From contig CM043944.1 in NCBI GenBank assembly GCA_014529385.2, positions 50,331,768 through 50,395,767 on the forward strand: 64,000 nucleotides of DNA, given 5' to 3'. Shown piece by piece: positions 30,946 to 44,025 of the stretch (its first letter is position 1; every line of letters begins with the position of its first letter). The notes below the pieces were generated by a model, which did not search any database, was not told where the DNA came from, and saw only the letters and a list, made by a program, of their open reading frames with translations. The stretch comes from Adiantum capillus-veneris (Eukaryota > Streptophyta > Polypodiopsida > Polypodiales > Pteridaceae). Position numbers and translations under genes: made by a program.

Positions 30946-31856
30946 GTCAACCATGATCCCTACAAGAAGGGGGGTGAACCCTAAAGCTAGGGGCATGAGA
31001 GAGAACACACACATACTCACTCAAGGCAAGCCTATGACCTAAGAGGAAACAAGGACACATGCCAAGCACCTACACATGCTTCCCTCATGTAGGGGTTCAA
31101 TAAGATTTAAGTTTGTTTAATTAATTTTTCAAGAATTATTCAAGCTCTCTCTCTCTCTCTCTCATTGAAGGGGTATGAAGGACACTTGTCCTAATGCTAC
31201 CCTTGTTTCTTGATATGCACAAAGCATGTGATTGGCTAGGCTTGAGGAGGTCCAATCACCAGATAGAAGAGGGGTTCGACCAAGCAAGGAGGGGGTGTGA
31301 TTTCCCATATACCCTCTCTCATTCACTCACACACATTCATGCTCATGGTGTGTTGTGCAAGAACACCATCTCCTTCTCCAAGCTTGAGAAGTTGAGAGCC
31401 TACACCAAAAACTCTTGGCTATGGAATGCAAATCCAACCAAGAGCCATGCTCCAAAGTGCATGCTTACCATCTCCTTCATCTCCATTACTATGCTATTAT
31501 GCTATGCTAAGCAACAAGAGTAATATCAAGCGAGGAGTCTATGTCTTTCTCGTATGTTACTTCTTCTTCCTCTTCCCTACCCTCATTCCCTGTTAGCTCT
31601 CTCCACCTTCGAAGGTGTTTGAGGTCTTGGGATTGAGGCCGTGGAAAATTTAATTCTTTGGTAAGATAGTTAAGGGAATAATCTTGGTGCATGAAGCTTT
31701 CCATATTCATTGCACCAACATGGTGTCAAGGAACACAAATCTTGTATTGTACCAAGTGTCTCTACATGGGCGAATCTATAATACAAAAGCCTTTTGGAGG
31801 GGGGACCAGCTCCAAGTAAATCCGGTCCTCAACTGTTGTCAATTTCTCTAATACAC

Positions 31857-31857
31857 A

Positions 31858-31917
<60 letters not shown>
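31857..31917. repeat. (CT)n(TA)n compound microsatellite
   Basis: A CT run (31858-31880) passes directly into a TA run (31881-31917). Confidence 0.95.
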
Positions 31918-31919
<2 letters not shown>

Positions 31920-32106
31920 TGTAAGTATTGTTCATGCCAAGATAACTAGGTGTGATGTTCATTTTGCTTCTTGAAATCAAGTACTCTTCGTATGCTCCTT
32001 AAAGAACCCTCGTAAAGGAAATTCTCCCTATGGTTATTTAAATTTTTCTACTATCCATGTCATAGTCTATTTCATTACATGGAGTATGCAAAGTGGATGC
32101 TTCTCG

Positions 32107-32350
32107 AGTCAATACACGACATAAGCAAGCCAAGTTACAAGAGATTGGTTGTTTGGGGCTCCTAAAAAAGGCATCGATAGTTGATTACTCTTTTAAAAGA
32201 AGCATTCATATTCACTTTCCAAAGTCTAATTACCATCTTTGAGGTACCTATACTCTTGAGCCACTGAGGCAAAGGGGTAACAGGCATCCCACACACCTGT
32301 GAGGCAGGCCGGTTAGCAACTTGTGTCATCCTCGTCACAATCAAGGGGGT
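32107..32350 (-). repeat. Dispersed repeat, copy 1 (possible SINE)
   Basis: About 240 bp match 36598-36826 (ACGACATAAGCAAGCCAAGT, AGAAGCATTC.TATTCACTTT, AGGTACCTATACTCT, TTGTGTCATCCTCGTC), and a shorter part matches 38955-39072. Read on the minus strand it has CTTCGACCCCC near its start, which resembles a Pol III B box. No clear A box or tail was found, so the SINE idea is weak. The strand given is that of the B-box-like reading. Confidence 0.6.
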
Positions 32351-32659
32351 CGAAGACAGGCCAGGATCGAGGTCAAAAGCTCAAGGGCTAGGCCAAATAC
32401 TCAATACAGCGGTAGGTTTTGGGCAATGCCACCTATCAAATTAACCTCTAATTTTTTTCTTCAAATTTCTAAAATTTCCTCGTAATTATAAAAAGGAATT
32501 TTTTGAAACAAATGCACCGTCCAAAAAAAAAAAAACATGCATTGGCCATTGTTGATCCAACTTTAGGAGATGATTGGTGGAGGTATATTGTTTTGACCTC
32601 TATGTGCTAGATAATATGGAATTGATCCTTGTTGGCCTTTGTGCAGGACATTTCAAACA

Positions 32660-33510
32660 ATGGAGTGGACCAACCGACCAAAGTGGCTAATGGAAGAAAG
32701 ATGCTACGGGTTGGCATGTGCGGATCTTTTGCCTATGAAGAAAACATTCATTCTCCGTGCAATGGATTCTAATGACCAGGTAGATGTTAAGAGTTTAGGC
32801 ATATCATAGACAGGTGAGCACATTTAGCTATTGCCTTAACAATCTACCTCTCTAATCCAATTGTCATGATAAATGTTTTCACAATCCAGGAGAGTCAGCT
32901 GTGTTTAGGAAGTGGCTGCAGGTTGAGGTTTTCTGGGCGTCGATTGCAAGAGAAGCAGGGAATGTACATTTGACATCCATGCCTGGTCTGGACCTTGATT
33001 CGTTCATCGATGATGGGAAGCTTACTCATAGAGGAAAGAGCTTCGCTTATGATCTGGCACTAATGAAAAGGGGAACTCCATCAGAGGTGGCAAAAGCGTT
33101 AGGAATGTAGGAAAAAGATGCCTTTGCAGGTTAGATCACTTTATATTACTGCTAGAAAAAAGAGAAACATATTTTTGAGTGCTTTTGATTCTGTAAAATG
33201 TATTAGATGGTTGCAAAAGCGTAAGTTCAACATCAGAGGTGTTGCAAGCTTGCAAAAAATGCTTGAGATCAATAAACCAGAGCAAGTGTTCAACCCTTTG
33301 CAAGTGGCCCACAACTTCAAGGGAAGAGTATACCAAGACCTACCTTGGTTCTTAGAGTATGATGAGGGATGTTTCCCTATAAGTGAGGAAAAAGCACACA
33401 ACAATGCAGTGAGGGAAAGAGAAGATATAGCACGTGTAGGTACAAAAATGTCCACAACAATAGAGTCTAGTGTGCAATTGCCTCATGGAGAAGGATTTGA
33501 TACAACTTAA
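32660..33510 (+). pseudogene. Remnant of an unrecognised multi-exon gene (part 1)
   Basis: A first exon-like segment (32660-32779, MEWTNRPKWLMEERCYGLAC...) ends at CCAG|GTAGATG. A second segment starts after ATCCAG at 32890 and reads in phase (AVFRKWLQVEVFWASIARE, GLDLDSFIDDGKLTHRGKSFAYDLALM) to a stop at 33108. A third, in another frame after TTTGCAG, runs to 33510 (FDSVKCIRWLQKRKFNIRG, YQDLPWFLEYDEGCFP). I recognise no family. The splice-like joins argue for a former gene. It stops next to the candidate LTR at 33522. Part 2 at 34409 may belong to the same locus. Confidence 0.35.
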
Positions 33511-33521
33511 CAGGTTACATA

Positions 33522-34194
33522 TGTTAAGTATGGAGCTTGAATTACCCCTTGTAATTTTCTGTATTAAAAACGCACATATTTAAGGCCCCCGTTATGAGAA
33601 GAAACCATTGTGCATGAAGAAAAATCACTTGCCAGAAACCAAAGTTTTCACGGCCAGTCTTGCTTGAGACTGGTTTTCGCCGGAATATTATGGCCAGACT
33701 GTGGCAGAAATTGGTTTAAAAATGGCCGGTCGGTTGGCCGGTGGTTGAAAGTCAATGGCCGGTGGCCAAATTCAATGGCCAATGGCCGATTTCCAGATGG
33801 ACTTGTCTTTTCAAGGGTGGCCACACATGGGCGCATTGGAGAGTCCATGTCGGACTTGTCAACACAAGGGTGGCTACACACAGTTGCCTCTCATGAGAGA
33901 GGGCAGCCCTTTTGGCCTATAAAAGAAGGCCATTTCTACACACATTTTGGAGTGTGAAGTTGATGCAACAAGGTGGTTGTGAGGTGTTGAGAGTGAAGCA
34001 AGGTGGGGACTCTATTAAGGGCATAACCCCTTTGTAACCTACTTCTTGTTTGAAGTACTAAATCCATTGAGTGGCTGCTTTTTCATTAAAGTAGCCCACT
34101 TTGGGTGAACCATGTATATCGTGCTCTCTCATTTGTCTCCCTCCATTAAGTAAGCTACTCAAATATCTATTTAGCTACGTCTTATTTCCTAACA
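33522..34194 (+). repeat. Candidate solo LTR (copia-like)
   Basis: It starts TGTTAAGTATGG and ends TTTCCTAACA, so it has TGTTA..TAACA ends. GCCTATAAAAGAAGGCC at about 33918 holds a TATA box in a plausible position. It contains a cluster of GGCCGG / GGCCAATGGCC repeats near 33720-33790. The flanking pentamers (ACATA and GCGTC) do not match, so a target duplication is not supported. Confidence 0.4.
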
Positions 34195-34408
34195 GCGTCA
34201 TCCCATGAATTAAAAACTCTTCACTTACGAGCATTGTCACCATGGTGGCATTTCATTTTCACTAAGCAATTTAGCTTAGTTATGTAGATCGAACAGTCCG
34301 GTCTCTCTGCTGGCTCACAACAAGAGGCTAGAATGAAAGAAAAAAGTGAGTTCTATTGATGTTCGTAAGATTCATAGTCTTGACTATTTAGCTTGTTAAT
34401 ATGGTCAG

Positions 34409-35544
34409 GAAAAAGAAGTGAGATGTTTGCGGAGGCGGTGGTAGACTTTGCCACGAGTCTAGAAACAGAAATATTGCATGTCTCAAACTTTCCACTAGTT
34501 ACAATACCATCTACTGGTAATTTCTAATCTCGGGTGAATAGTTGTTTAAGTCTGATTCAAGACATTTCTTGCTTAGTATTTGTTTTGCTTTCGTGCTGGC
34601 GGTGGCGAACGTGTCCAGATTCTGCATCTTGGTTGGGACAAGACAGAGGATGACTTGAAAAATGCATTGTTGAGAAATGCCAGGCCTCACGTGGTGGAGA
34701 AGTGTCTTATGCAAATGCAAGATGGGTCAGTCGTTAATTTATCGATGAATGCATCTATTCTTTTCCTACCATCAAACGTGCTTGTGTATGGGTTGCCTGA
34801 AATATAAGTCCCTGATTGGAACAAGATGGAAGCATACCATTTTGCATTGGCAATAGCTGATGACAGAGGTGTGTTTGTGGTTGTTTTTCCGTTAAATAAT
34901 TATGGAATGGTGTATGATATGGCATCGGTTGTTGGTTGGCGAGAAGATCACTTGAATGTGGTTGTGTGTAAGACACCTGTGTGCAAGGACAAAAGGTAGA
35001 ACCGTGCGCACGTTCAATGGTGTCAGCTATGAGAAAATAGCAAACTTGGACTTTAGAGGCCATTGAAATTCCATCAGACGATGCTTGGTACAATTCGCTG
35101 CAAGAGGATGATTGGACACGAGAGGAGGATGGAATACCAATGTGAGGTATAGTCCATCTTTCATTGGCTCTAAGTATAGTTTTCCTTTGTCCTGTTACTA
35201 AATCCTTTGACAAATATTTGTTTTGTAGGGGGGATGGAACGTGGGCATTGGTTCCTTTGGCAGTTGCTTGCACAATACACCAATGAGCGTCGTTAGTCGT
35301 TCAATACCGGGGTGATTGTGGCACATTGGCCTTAATGGGTAGCCAGATGGGCCGTATGATGACAGTGTTTGAGAGCAATGAGGATGTCTCTAGCAGACTA
35401 AACAATGTCTTAGAGATGCAAGACCATAGACTACAAGAGATTCAGAAGCGAGACAAGAGACTAGCAGATAAGGTCGAGCGTTCCCTGAAGGCACTGCATC
35501 CAAACATTGTGGAACTGGATCCACCAGCCCATCCCATAGAGTAG
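34409..35544 (+). pseudogene. Remnant of an unrecognised multi-exon gene (part 2)
   Basis: An exon-like segment at 34409-34516 (SEMFAEAVVDFATSLETEIL) lies between GGTCAG and GTAATT. The next segment, from about 34619, reads ILHLGWDKTEDDLKNALL, HVVEKCLMQMQDGSVV and VLVYGLPEI, then meets TAA at 34805 and continues in the same frame (AYHFALAIADDRGVFVVVFP). A last part (35326-35544) is a short coiled coil: VFESNEDVSSRLNNVLEMQ followed by an Arg/Lys/Asp-rich helix. I do not recognise the protein. The stop suggests decay. Confidence 0.35.
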
Positions 35545-36597
35545 ACTAACAACAAGATACCTCACATTTTGTAGACGATGCTTTGTGGTCTTCCACTGTA
35601 TATGCATGCTTTGAACATTCTGTGAATAAATAGATGTGTTTTGTTTGCTCACAAATAATTGTAAAGGTGTCTTTTGCGTGATGTCGTAAACCAGATCATT
35701 TACAATGAAAGAGAATATACAAATTTGTCTGTTTATTATTTCTTGTGTATTACGTGCGATTAAACACTATGGTTGTCCTAAGTAGGTTTTACGTAAAGCA
35801 GAGAGAGCTTTTTCGTCTTTTTGACTCAATCCACTAAAACGAGCATAGAGAAAGCTTTCTCAAAAAAATAATGAATTGTTCTATTTTTAAAGAAAAGCTT
35901 TCTCAAAAGCTCCCTCAAAAAGCTTCCTCCAATCCACTACTCGGTGGATGCAAGGTCACCGATGCTCATGTGGACTGTTGTAAGTATCACTTTTGTTCTA
36001 GAGATACTTCTTATTGTGCAGTGCGGTAAGTATCACTTTTGGTCTAAAGATACCTCTTATTGTGGTAAATTTTGCCTCTGTGCAAGAGAATTTATGAGAG
36101 AATTTATGGAGGCCGTGAGGCTTGTGAAGATAGGTCTTTTTCTAGAACTTATTGGATATGGATCTTTTGAAGGCAACTATAGACTATGGTGTGATCATTC
36201 ACAAGAGTGTGTTGCTGAAGTGTATCATACCAAAGTTGTTAAGGTCCTCTATGAAGGATTCTTGTAGTAGCAGGGGATACATCCCATTTGTGAGCATGAA
36301 ATACGACACAATGTCACATCAAGCTCATCAATATGGCTTTGATGAGATCTCATGTACAATGCACAAAGTCACCAAAAATGAGAAATGAAAAGGGGTAAAG
36401 CTGGGAAAGTACTGTATTTGCCTTAAGTTGGGCCTAGTAGTAGGAGGTGATGAGGTATGTGAAATCGGCTGGTGGAAGTAGGATCATATATACCAAGTAG
36501 CATAGGTTTGGCTTCGTTAGTCATTGAGAGAATGCCCTTTGCAACCAAGTCACTTGTTGTGGCTGCTCTAATGAAACCATTCATTTCCACATGTAAG
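35545..36597. other. No gene recognised
   Basis: AT-rich sequence. AAGCTTTCTCAAAA-type motifs repeat three times near 35850-35930, and a TAAGTATCACTTTTG..CTA.AGATAC segment is duplicated (about 35979 and 36027). A frame at 35944-36267 has no recognisable motif. Confidence 0.5.
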
Positions 36598-38935
<2,338 letters not shown>

Positions 38936-38954
38936 GTAGAGCACCCACATCATT

Positions 38955-39069
38955 GTGGGGAGTCTTCCTTCAAAGAAGCATTCATATTCACTTTCCAAAG
39001 TTTGATTACCATCTTTGAGGTACCTATACTCTCAAGCCACTGAGGCAAAGGGCTAGCAGGTCTCCCACA

Positions 39070-39072
<3 letters not shown>
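38955..39072 (-). repeat. Dispersed repeat, copy 3 (partial), 3' of GH1
   Basis: AGAAGCATTCATATTCACTT, GATTACCATCTTTGAGGTAC and GGCTAGCAGGTCTCCCACAC match copies 1 and 2. Its right end passes directly into a (TC)n run. Confidence 0.65.

Positions 39073-39121
<49 letters not shown>
39073..39121. repeat. (TC)n microsatellite
   Basis: A near-pure TC run directly joined to dispersed-repeat copy 3. Confidence 0.95.
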
Positions 39122-39123
<2 letters not shown>

Positions 39124-40095
39124 AAAATTTGCAAAATTCACAGAAAACTTGAAAAATACATTTTTCCCATTTTAATTTCCCAGAAAAGCCAGTAAAGATA
39201 ACCCAAACGTGTGCTGTGGCCGACATTACATGACCATGCAATTGTCAACATCAAAAGAAAATAATGAAAGAAAGGGTTCGCTCACCATCAGCAAGACACT
39301 GACCGATATAAAAATTTGCCTACATCCACGAGAACAGGGCAGACTTTCAAATTCAGAGAAAACCAAATAATGTTTTACAAGGTGCTTATTCTGTAAGTTT
39401 ATCATCAGAGGATCGACCCGCAGCGCAGCCGATTAGCATTGGCCAGTATAATTATTTATGACGCATGCTTCTAATTTGTCTTCATTTTACAGACAGCTTT
39501 GTTGCTGCCTCTGTACTCCCAAGTACATTTGAGCGCTTCAGCTGTTGGATCTGCTTCTTGGAGCTTCGAATTGTAGGAAAGCAATAAGTCGCTTCTTCAT
39601 GTTAATGTCCTCTGTGATTATGCCCTGCATTAATTGTCTTAGCGAGTCTTATATTGCGCAAAGCCTCGGTACTGGTGCCTTGTCCAAGCTTGACTTAATC
39701 ATGATTAGTATTCCTCATTCGATGAGCTTTGCACATTTTGCCACAGATTAAACGGACATCCTTGCGCTCTTGTAGCAATGGCAGTATTCTCTGCTCAAAA
39801 AGTCCATGTATTAATGGCAGCTTGCATACATGCCACTTTATATCCCCTGTCCTGGGAATGAATTACCTGCATTAACAGCCCAGATCCCTGTTCCAAATGC
39901 CACATCACTAGCGGCACCTTACAAGCCACTTTTTCCTTATTTGATCCCCGTGCGCCAGTACGTGCAAATCGAATATCGCTCAGTAATTCCAAATCATATA
40001 AATGCTTGTTCAAGTGAAGTCATATATTAAATGCAGCTTGTCACCATTCGTGCCCAATCTGAGGTCTGGCAATAATGCACACAATCACAAAATAT
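39122..40095. other. Downstream of the kinase gene, no gene recognised
   Basis: Mixed AT-rich sequence on the 3' side of the minus-strand kinase gene; its 3' UTR and polyadenylation site should lie here. Short frames have no motif. Confidence 0.45.
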
Positions 40096-41223
40096 TTAGA
40101 TAGCTGCGATATCGGTGGCTGGCTGCAGCTGCCATGGGCTGCCCTTAGCAACGGGATGATATTGTTTCTGCCGGACAACTTCTGGCACATATTTCGAAGA
40201 AGAAACCATGTTGCAGGCAGGGGTTACATTCTTTGTATGTTCGCGAAGCCAAGGGTGGGAGAGTACACGGGAGAGGCTGATGCGCCAGGCAGGGTTGTGC
40301 TCGAGCATGCGCATGAGGAGTGCCTTGGCAGAAGTGGAGATGGAAGACCAAGGCTTTGCTACGAAGTGGTCAGAATGGACGCCCGCCTTAATGGCTGAAA
40401 CGATATGGGCGGATGTGTCACCATTGAAGGGATACTCACCTGCGAGCATCGTGTAGAGCATCACGCCCAGCGACCACACATCAACCCTCTCATCATGCCT
40501 GCCCGTCTCAATGATCTCGGGCGCTAGGTAAACAAGGGTGCCCTCCATGTCTGACTGCCGTTTGCTGGTGATGTCGACGGCGGCGCCGAAGTCGGCGAGC
40601 CGAATCTTGCCCTTTACATTACCACTGTTATCATGCCTAGCCAATAGCACATTCTCAAGCTTGATGTCTCGGTGCATCACATGGGCTTGGCTATGACAAA
40701 AGTGGACCGCACCCACAACCTCTGCAAAAATATGGGCTGCCTCGATCTCTGGCACGTGCCCTCCTCTAAATTGGGTGACGTAGTCAAAGAGGGAACCACC
40801 CTCGCAAAGCTCCATCACCAGATGTACATGCTGCTCGTCCTCATACACAGCCTGCAAGCTGACTATATGAGGGTGAGGTCCTAGCTCCTTCAACTTCAAT
40901 AGGGTGGCAGCCTCCTTTCTAACATGGGCAAGAGCTCTGGCATTAGACTTGAGCACGGACTTGCATGCGTAGCTCACCGCATTCATAGGCCGTGCATCGT
41001 CCGCAACCACATCAGCCATAGTGGCGGTGGAGGTGGTGGGTGCATTCAAATTATAGGTGCTTTCATGTGTATGTACCTGAACCTGCTCTGTGGAAAGGCA
41101 GGCGGTAAAAGAAGTGTCCTTCCTCTTGGTGAGGGTGCAGATGCGCACAACTCCATCGGCACCATCTCCTAGCTGGCGTCCGAATTGCTCGATCTCCCAA
41201 GAAAGAGGGTCCTCCTCCATCAT
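40096..41223 (-). CDS. Ser/Thr protein kinase, CDPK / PEPC-kinase-like, intronless
   Basis: 375 aa from ATG at 41223 (a second Met follows) to TAA at 40096-40098. It is a full kinase domain: glycine loop GDGADGVV (19-26), ATP-binding Lys88 in YACKSV, alpha-C Glu104, HRDIKLEN (184-191, catalytic Asp186), DFG (211-213), APE (234-236), VDVWSLGVMLYTMLAGEYPF, and HPWL near 323-326. All key residues are present, so it should phosphorylate protein Ser/Thr. Similarity of the lobes suggests the CDPK/SnRK superfamily. There is no EF-hand and only a short C-tail, as in PEPC kinases and PEPRKs. An unusual insert of about 50 residues (31-80) separates beta-1 from beta-3. Codons are more GC-rich than the surroundings. 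It is the only convincing intact host gene here. Confidence 0.9.
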   Translation of the reverse strand: MMEEDPLSWEIEQFGRQLGDGADGVVRICTLTKRKDTSFTACLSTEQVQVHTHESTYNLNAPTTSTATMADVVADDARPMNAVSYACKSVLKSNARALAHVRKEAATLLKLKELGPHPHIVSLQAVYEDEQHVHLVMELCEGGSLFDYVTQFRGGHVPEIEAAHIFAEVVGAVHFCHSQAHVMHRDIKLENVLLARHDNSGNVKGKIRLADFGAAVDITSKRQSDMEGTLVYLAPEIIETGRHDERVDVWSLGVMLYTMLAGEYPFNGDTSAHIVSAIKAGVHSDHFVAKPWSSISTSAKALLMRMLEHNPAWRISLSRVLSHPWLREHTKNVTPACNMVSSSKYVPEVVRQKQYHPVAKGSPWQLQPATDIAAI

Positions 41224-41625
41224 CGACTGTATTGGAATTTTCTGTTGCGCCTGCTGTGGTATATATGCAAAGTAGCTCTGGTGTACGTAGGCAGGCGTTG
41301 TGCTGCTGCAGATTATAGTAGACCTTCAGACCTTCCTGCTCCGCGCGCTTCTGGGAAGCTCTGCTTTTGTTATGAGTACGAAAATAAATTTGGAGTCGGG
41401 GTAACAGTTTATTCTACCATTTTACACCATTACTTACCGCTCACGATTGGTTATAATCCTTCTAAGCCCAAATATATTTTCGCTCATTTCCCAATTTATT
41501 AGATAGAATCCCAGCAGATTCCATTCAAGCTAGAGGCTAAAAGCAACAATGCCAAACCCTTAACGTCGTCCACGAGTAGCAACCTTTGATCTAAACCAAC
41601 TTGCCAGCGTAGTTGCTTACGAGAT
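41224..41625 (-). promoter_or_regulatory. Upstream region of the kinase gene
   Basis: On the minus strand GCATATATACC (41258-41268) is a TATA-like motif about 37 bp before the ATG, which would leave an unusually short leader. A more distant promoter is equally possible. No other gene is seen. Confidence 0.3.
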
Positions 41626-42005
41626 GATCTCCCCTTTGCTACAAAAAGAACAAATCAGTGGCCTCTCTGCCCTTCTCGTCCAGTCGCACGTGTCTGTGCA
41701 TCCGTCGCCGTCCAAAATACACTCGCGTCCCATTCTCTTGCTCGGTCCGTTTGTTGCAGGCCACACTATCTCGCTTGCACCACAACCATTCTCTAGTTGG
41801 CTGTTCTCTACCTTTCTCCCTTCCAAAATGAAAGCAACTCCCAATATTCGAAATCTTATGAATTTTTTCTTAAATCGTGTCTGAATAAAAATTCCTTCAA
41901 ACATTATTTCCCAAGCATAAGGGTAAAGGGCTTCTCAGTGTTTTTCAAAAAAATAGCTATCCAATGTGGGGCAAATCAATCACCAACGTGGGGGCAACAT
42001 CACCA
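41626..42005 (-). repeat. Dispersed 380-bp repeat, copy 1
   Basis: It is the inverted counterpart of 59618-60094. Shared blocks in opposite orientation include CCCCTTTGCTACAAAAA, CAAATCAGTGGCCTCTC, TTGCACCACAACCATTCTCT, CCTTCCAAAATGAAAGC and GCAAATCAATCACCAACGTG. It has no coding motif. The strand is assigned relative to the other copy. The element type is unknown. Confidence 0.72.
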
Positions 42006-42299
42006 CCAACGGCATCATCAACAGTTGTGTGGCCTAGTGAAAATCTGGGAAATATCCTTGTAGTAATGGTCTAAATTCAAGAACTTGTAGCTTCGCCTTT
42101 CTTTTGAGCCACTTAAGACCCAAATTTAGGACATTGCTTGATGGGATCATCATTTGTCCTACAGTATGTTAGGGTCATCTCAACTTGGGCGGACACCAAA
42201 GTGTGAACATATGGTAAAGCCTATAAAAGGCCTAAAAAACCTAATAAGAACTCTCTTTTTCATTGCGTGCAGTCATATCCTAACTTCTTCTCTCCCCCA

Positions 42300-42655
42300 C
42301 CCAACTAAAAGTCAAGAAACAAGAACTCCAGAAAGTTCGAGGAGCACGAGCAGCCGGCAAATGGGCCATCTACCACGGCGGCAAAGCCATCCTCGACGAG
42401 TTTCGGCTTCAAAAAATCCTAAGCCACATTCCCCTTCTCTCTCCACCTAAGTGACATTTGTCACAATTTTGTTGTATCCACATTAGTCATGATTCTCCAT
42501 GTATCCCTCTAGTAAGAGGCCCAGCCATGTATGCCATGTACCTCTCTAGTAAGAGGCCCAACCATGTATGTTTTCTTGGTCCCATTGGTCATATCTGACC
42601 TCCAAGGATGATAATGAAATATATCTATCTATCTATCTATCTATCTCTCTTTCTT
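42300..42655 (+). mobile_element. 5'-truncated LINE 3' end
   Basis: A basic frame ends at about 42450 (RAAGKWAIYHGGKAILDEFR). The 3' UTR contains a 45-bp tandem duplication (CTCTAGTAAGAGGCCCA.CCATGTATG, about 42509-42569), then the LINE tail TTGGTCCCATTGGTCATATC with hairpin GGTCA..TGACC (42587-42600), GATAATGAAA and an (ATCT)n tail. The tail core matches that of the complete LINE at 7619-7680, although the coding end differs, so this is a related family. Confidence 0.6.
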
Positions 42656-42751
42656 GTCTCATCTTTCTACTCTCCATTTCCATGTCTATTCGAGAGGGAG
42701 TACACTTCCATTTCATGCTCATCAAGTGGTATCGGATATTAGGGGAATGGA

Positions 42752-43029
42752 GCCTAGAGGAGAGTGTGCAAACTTGGGGTATTCAAGGTGCAAGGAGACG
42801 GCTCTTGTCACACCTAAACAATGGTGGTAGATCCAACACATGCTAGCATGGGCAACAAATCAACCAGCTGTGATAGAGCTACAATTGGTGGGTAGTCGGT
42901 GCAACTCTATCATTGTCGGCTACCCATTGGCTGCATCTATATGTATATATGCTCTCTAGATGATCTTGCAGGTTCATGCAGTTTTGCTACTAGAGTTGTT
43001 TTGCTTACTACTAAGTAGGCATGTTGGAA
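42752..43029 (+). repeat. Direct repeat, copy 1
   Basis: It matches 43730-44025. Shared blocks are ATTCAAGGTGCAAGGAG, GGGTAGTCG, GGCTACCCA, TTTTGCTACTAGAGTTG-like sequence and ACTAAGTAGGCATGTTGG. The 700 bp between the copies hold a short frame (43112-43435) without motifs. Confidence 0.75.
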
Positions 43030-43729
43030 TGGGGTTGGCACCTTAGCAAGATCACAACCCAAACATGTGGGTAGGAATACTTGGGTCTACGATTGAAAGG
43101 ATAACAAACTGATGCCGAGTGTGTGGCAGCACAAGGCAGTCGTGACTCGTTTAGGCTATAAGGCATGCAATGGAAAGCCGGATGAAGAGCCGAAGATTTG
43201 GCATGAAGAATGTTGTTATGTACATCTTGGTGCTCATTTCAACTTCAACTCTCTTCTCTTGGCCAATCAATTTGGCTTTGATTCATCTGGCAGAAGTAGC
43301 TATGCTTGTGTTGTAGCTAGCATGGCCCACACGCAGGTCGACCTTGTAGAAAGCAAGAAGCAGGAAGCAGATGTAGAATGTGGGATATCAAATTCTTTCT
43401 CTAAGGTTGAGGGCATCTTTTTCTTCTATTCTTAGACTATTTCCCATATTTTGGGAATAAAACTTTAATTGTGAGTGCCTACTAAAGTGCTTTGTTAGCT
43501 ACATCTGTGTTGAATTGAAGTATAAACACTTACCTTCAAAACGTGAGCATAAGTAACACATCTTGCTTTGCGTTTGATGAGATACCCCTTAAATACCTCA
43601 TTGTGAAGGAGATTGACATCTTTGTTTATTTTTGAAATTAGTTGAGGAGGTGGCAACATGGCAATCCCATATGCTCAAATGATTTTGGTATATCCAGCCC
43701 AAATGGTGTATTGATGATTGCACAAGAAA

Positions 43730-44025
43730 TGGCCCTTGAGTAGAGAGTACAAGCTTGGGGGATTCAAGGTGCAAGGAGGTGGTTTCTACCTCACTTGGGT
43801 GATGGAAGAAAAGCCAACACATACGAACATGGAGCAACAACCCAACCAACAGTGATGGAGTTGCAGCCGATGGGTAGTCGACATAGCTTTGTTATCGCGG
43901 GCTACCCACCTGCTATATATATATATATATATACATATGTATGTATGTATGTTTTGTGGATGATGGTGAAGGTTCAAACAGTTGTGCTACTAGAGTTTTT
44001 TTTACTACTAATAAGTAGGCATGTT
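43730..44025 (+). repeat. Direct repeat, copy 2
   Basis: Second copy of the unit at 42752-43029, with a (TA)n run (43914-43932) and ATGT repeats inside. It leads directly into the copia gag fragment. Confidence 0.75.

Larger units (their letters stand above)
25935..31720 (+). mobile_element. Decayed chromodomain gypsy element (chromovirus)
   Basis: From left to right: gag with one zinc knuckle, a protease with DPGST, RT with FIDDIIIYS, RNase H, the end of integrase and a chromodomain-like C-terminus, then a polypurine tract and a candidate 3' LTR at 30363. The 5' LTR is not recognisable; the element abuts the LTR of copy A. A chromodomain at the integrase end is diagnostic of chromoviruses, where it directs insertion to marked chromatin. 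Many stops and an internal deletion of the integrase make it inactive. Confidence 0.8.
30363..31720 (+). repeat. Candidate chromovirus LTR
   Basis: It starts TGTCATAAAATC after a purine tract and may end ...CACCAACA at 31720. Inside are a 139-bp tandem duplication (30455-30732), a GGTGCTTGA minisatellite (about 30808-30945) and a (CT)n run (31147-31164). TGGTGTCAAGGA at 31721 resembles a tRNA-Met primer site, which would normally follow a 5' LTR. No second copy is present for comparison, so both ends are inferred. Confidence 0.42.

Noticed and set aside
33522-34194. Confident solo LTR with target duplication
   Set aside because: Flanking pentamers ACATA and GCGTC differ, so it is listed only as a candidate.
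35944-36267. 107-aa frame upstream of the GH1 relic as its missing 5' exons
   Set aside because: It has no T-F-N-E-P or N-terminal GH1 motifs and a composition unlike the enzyme.
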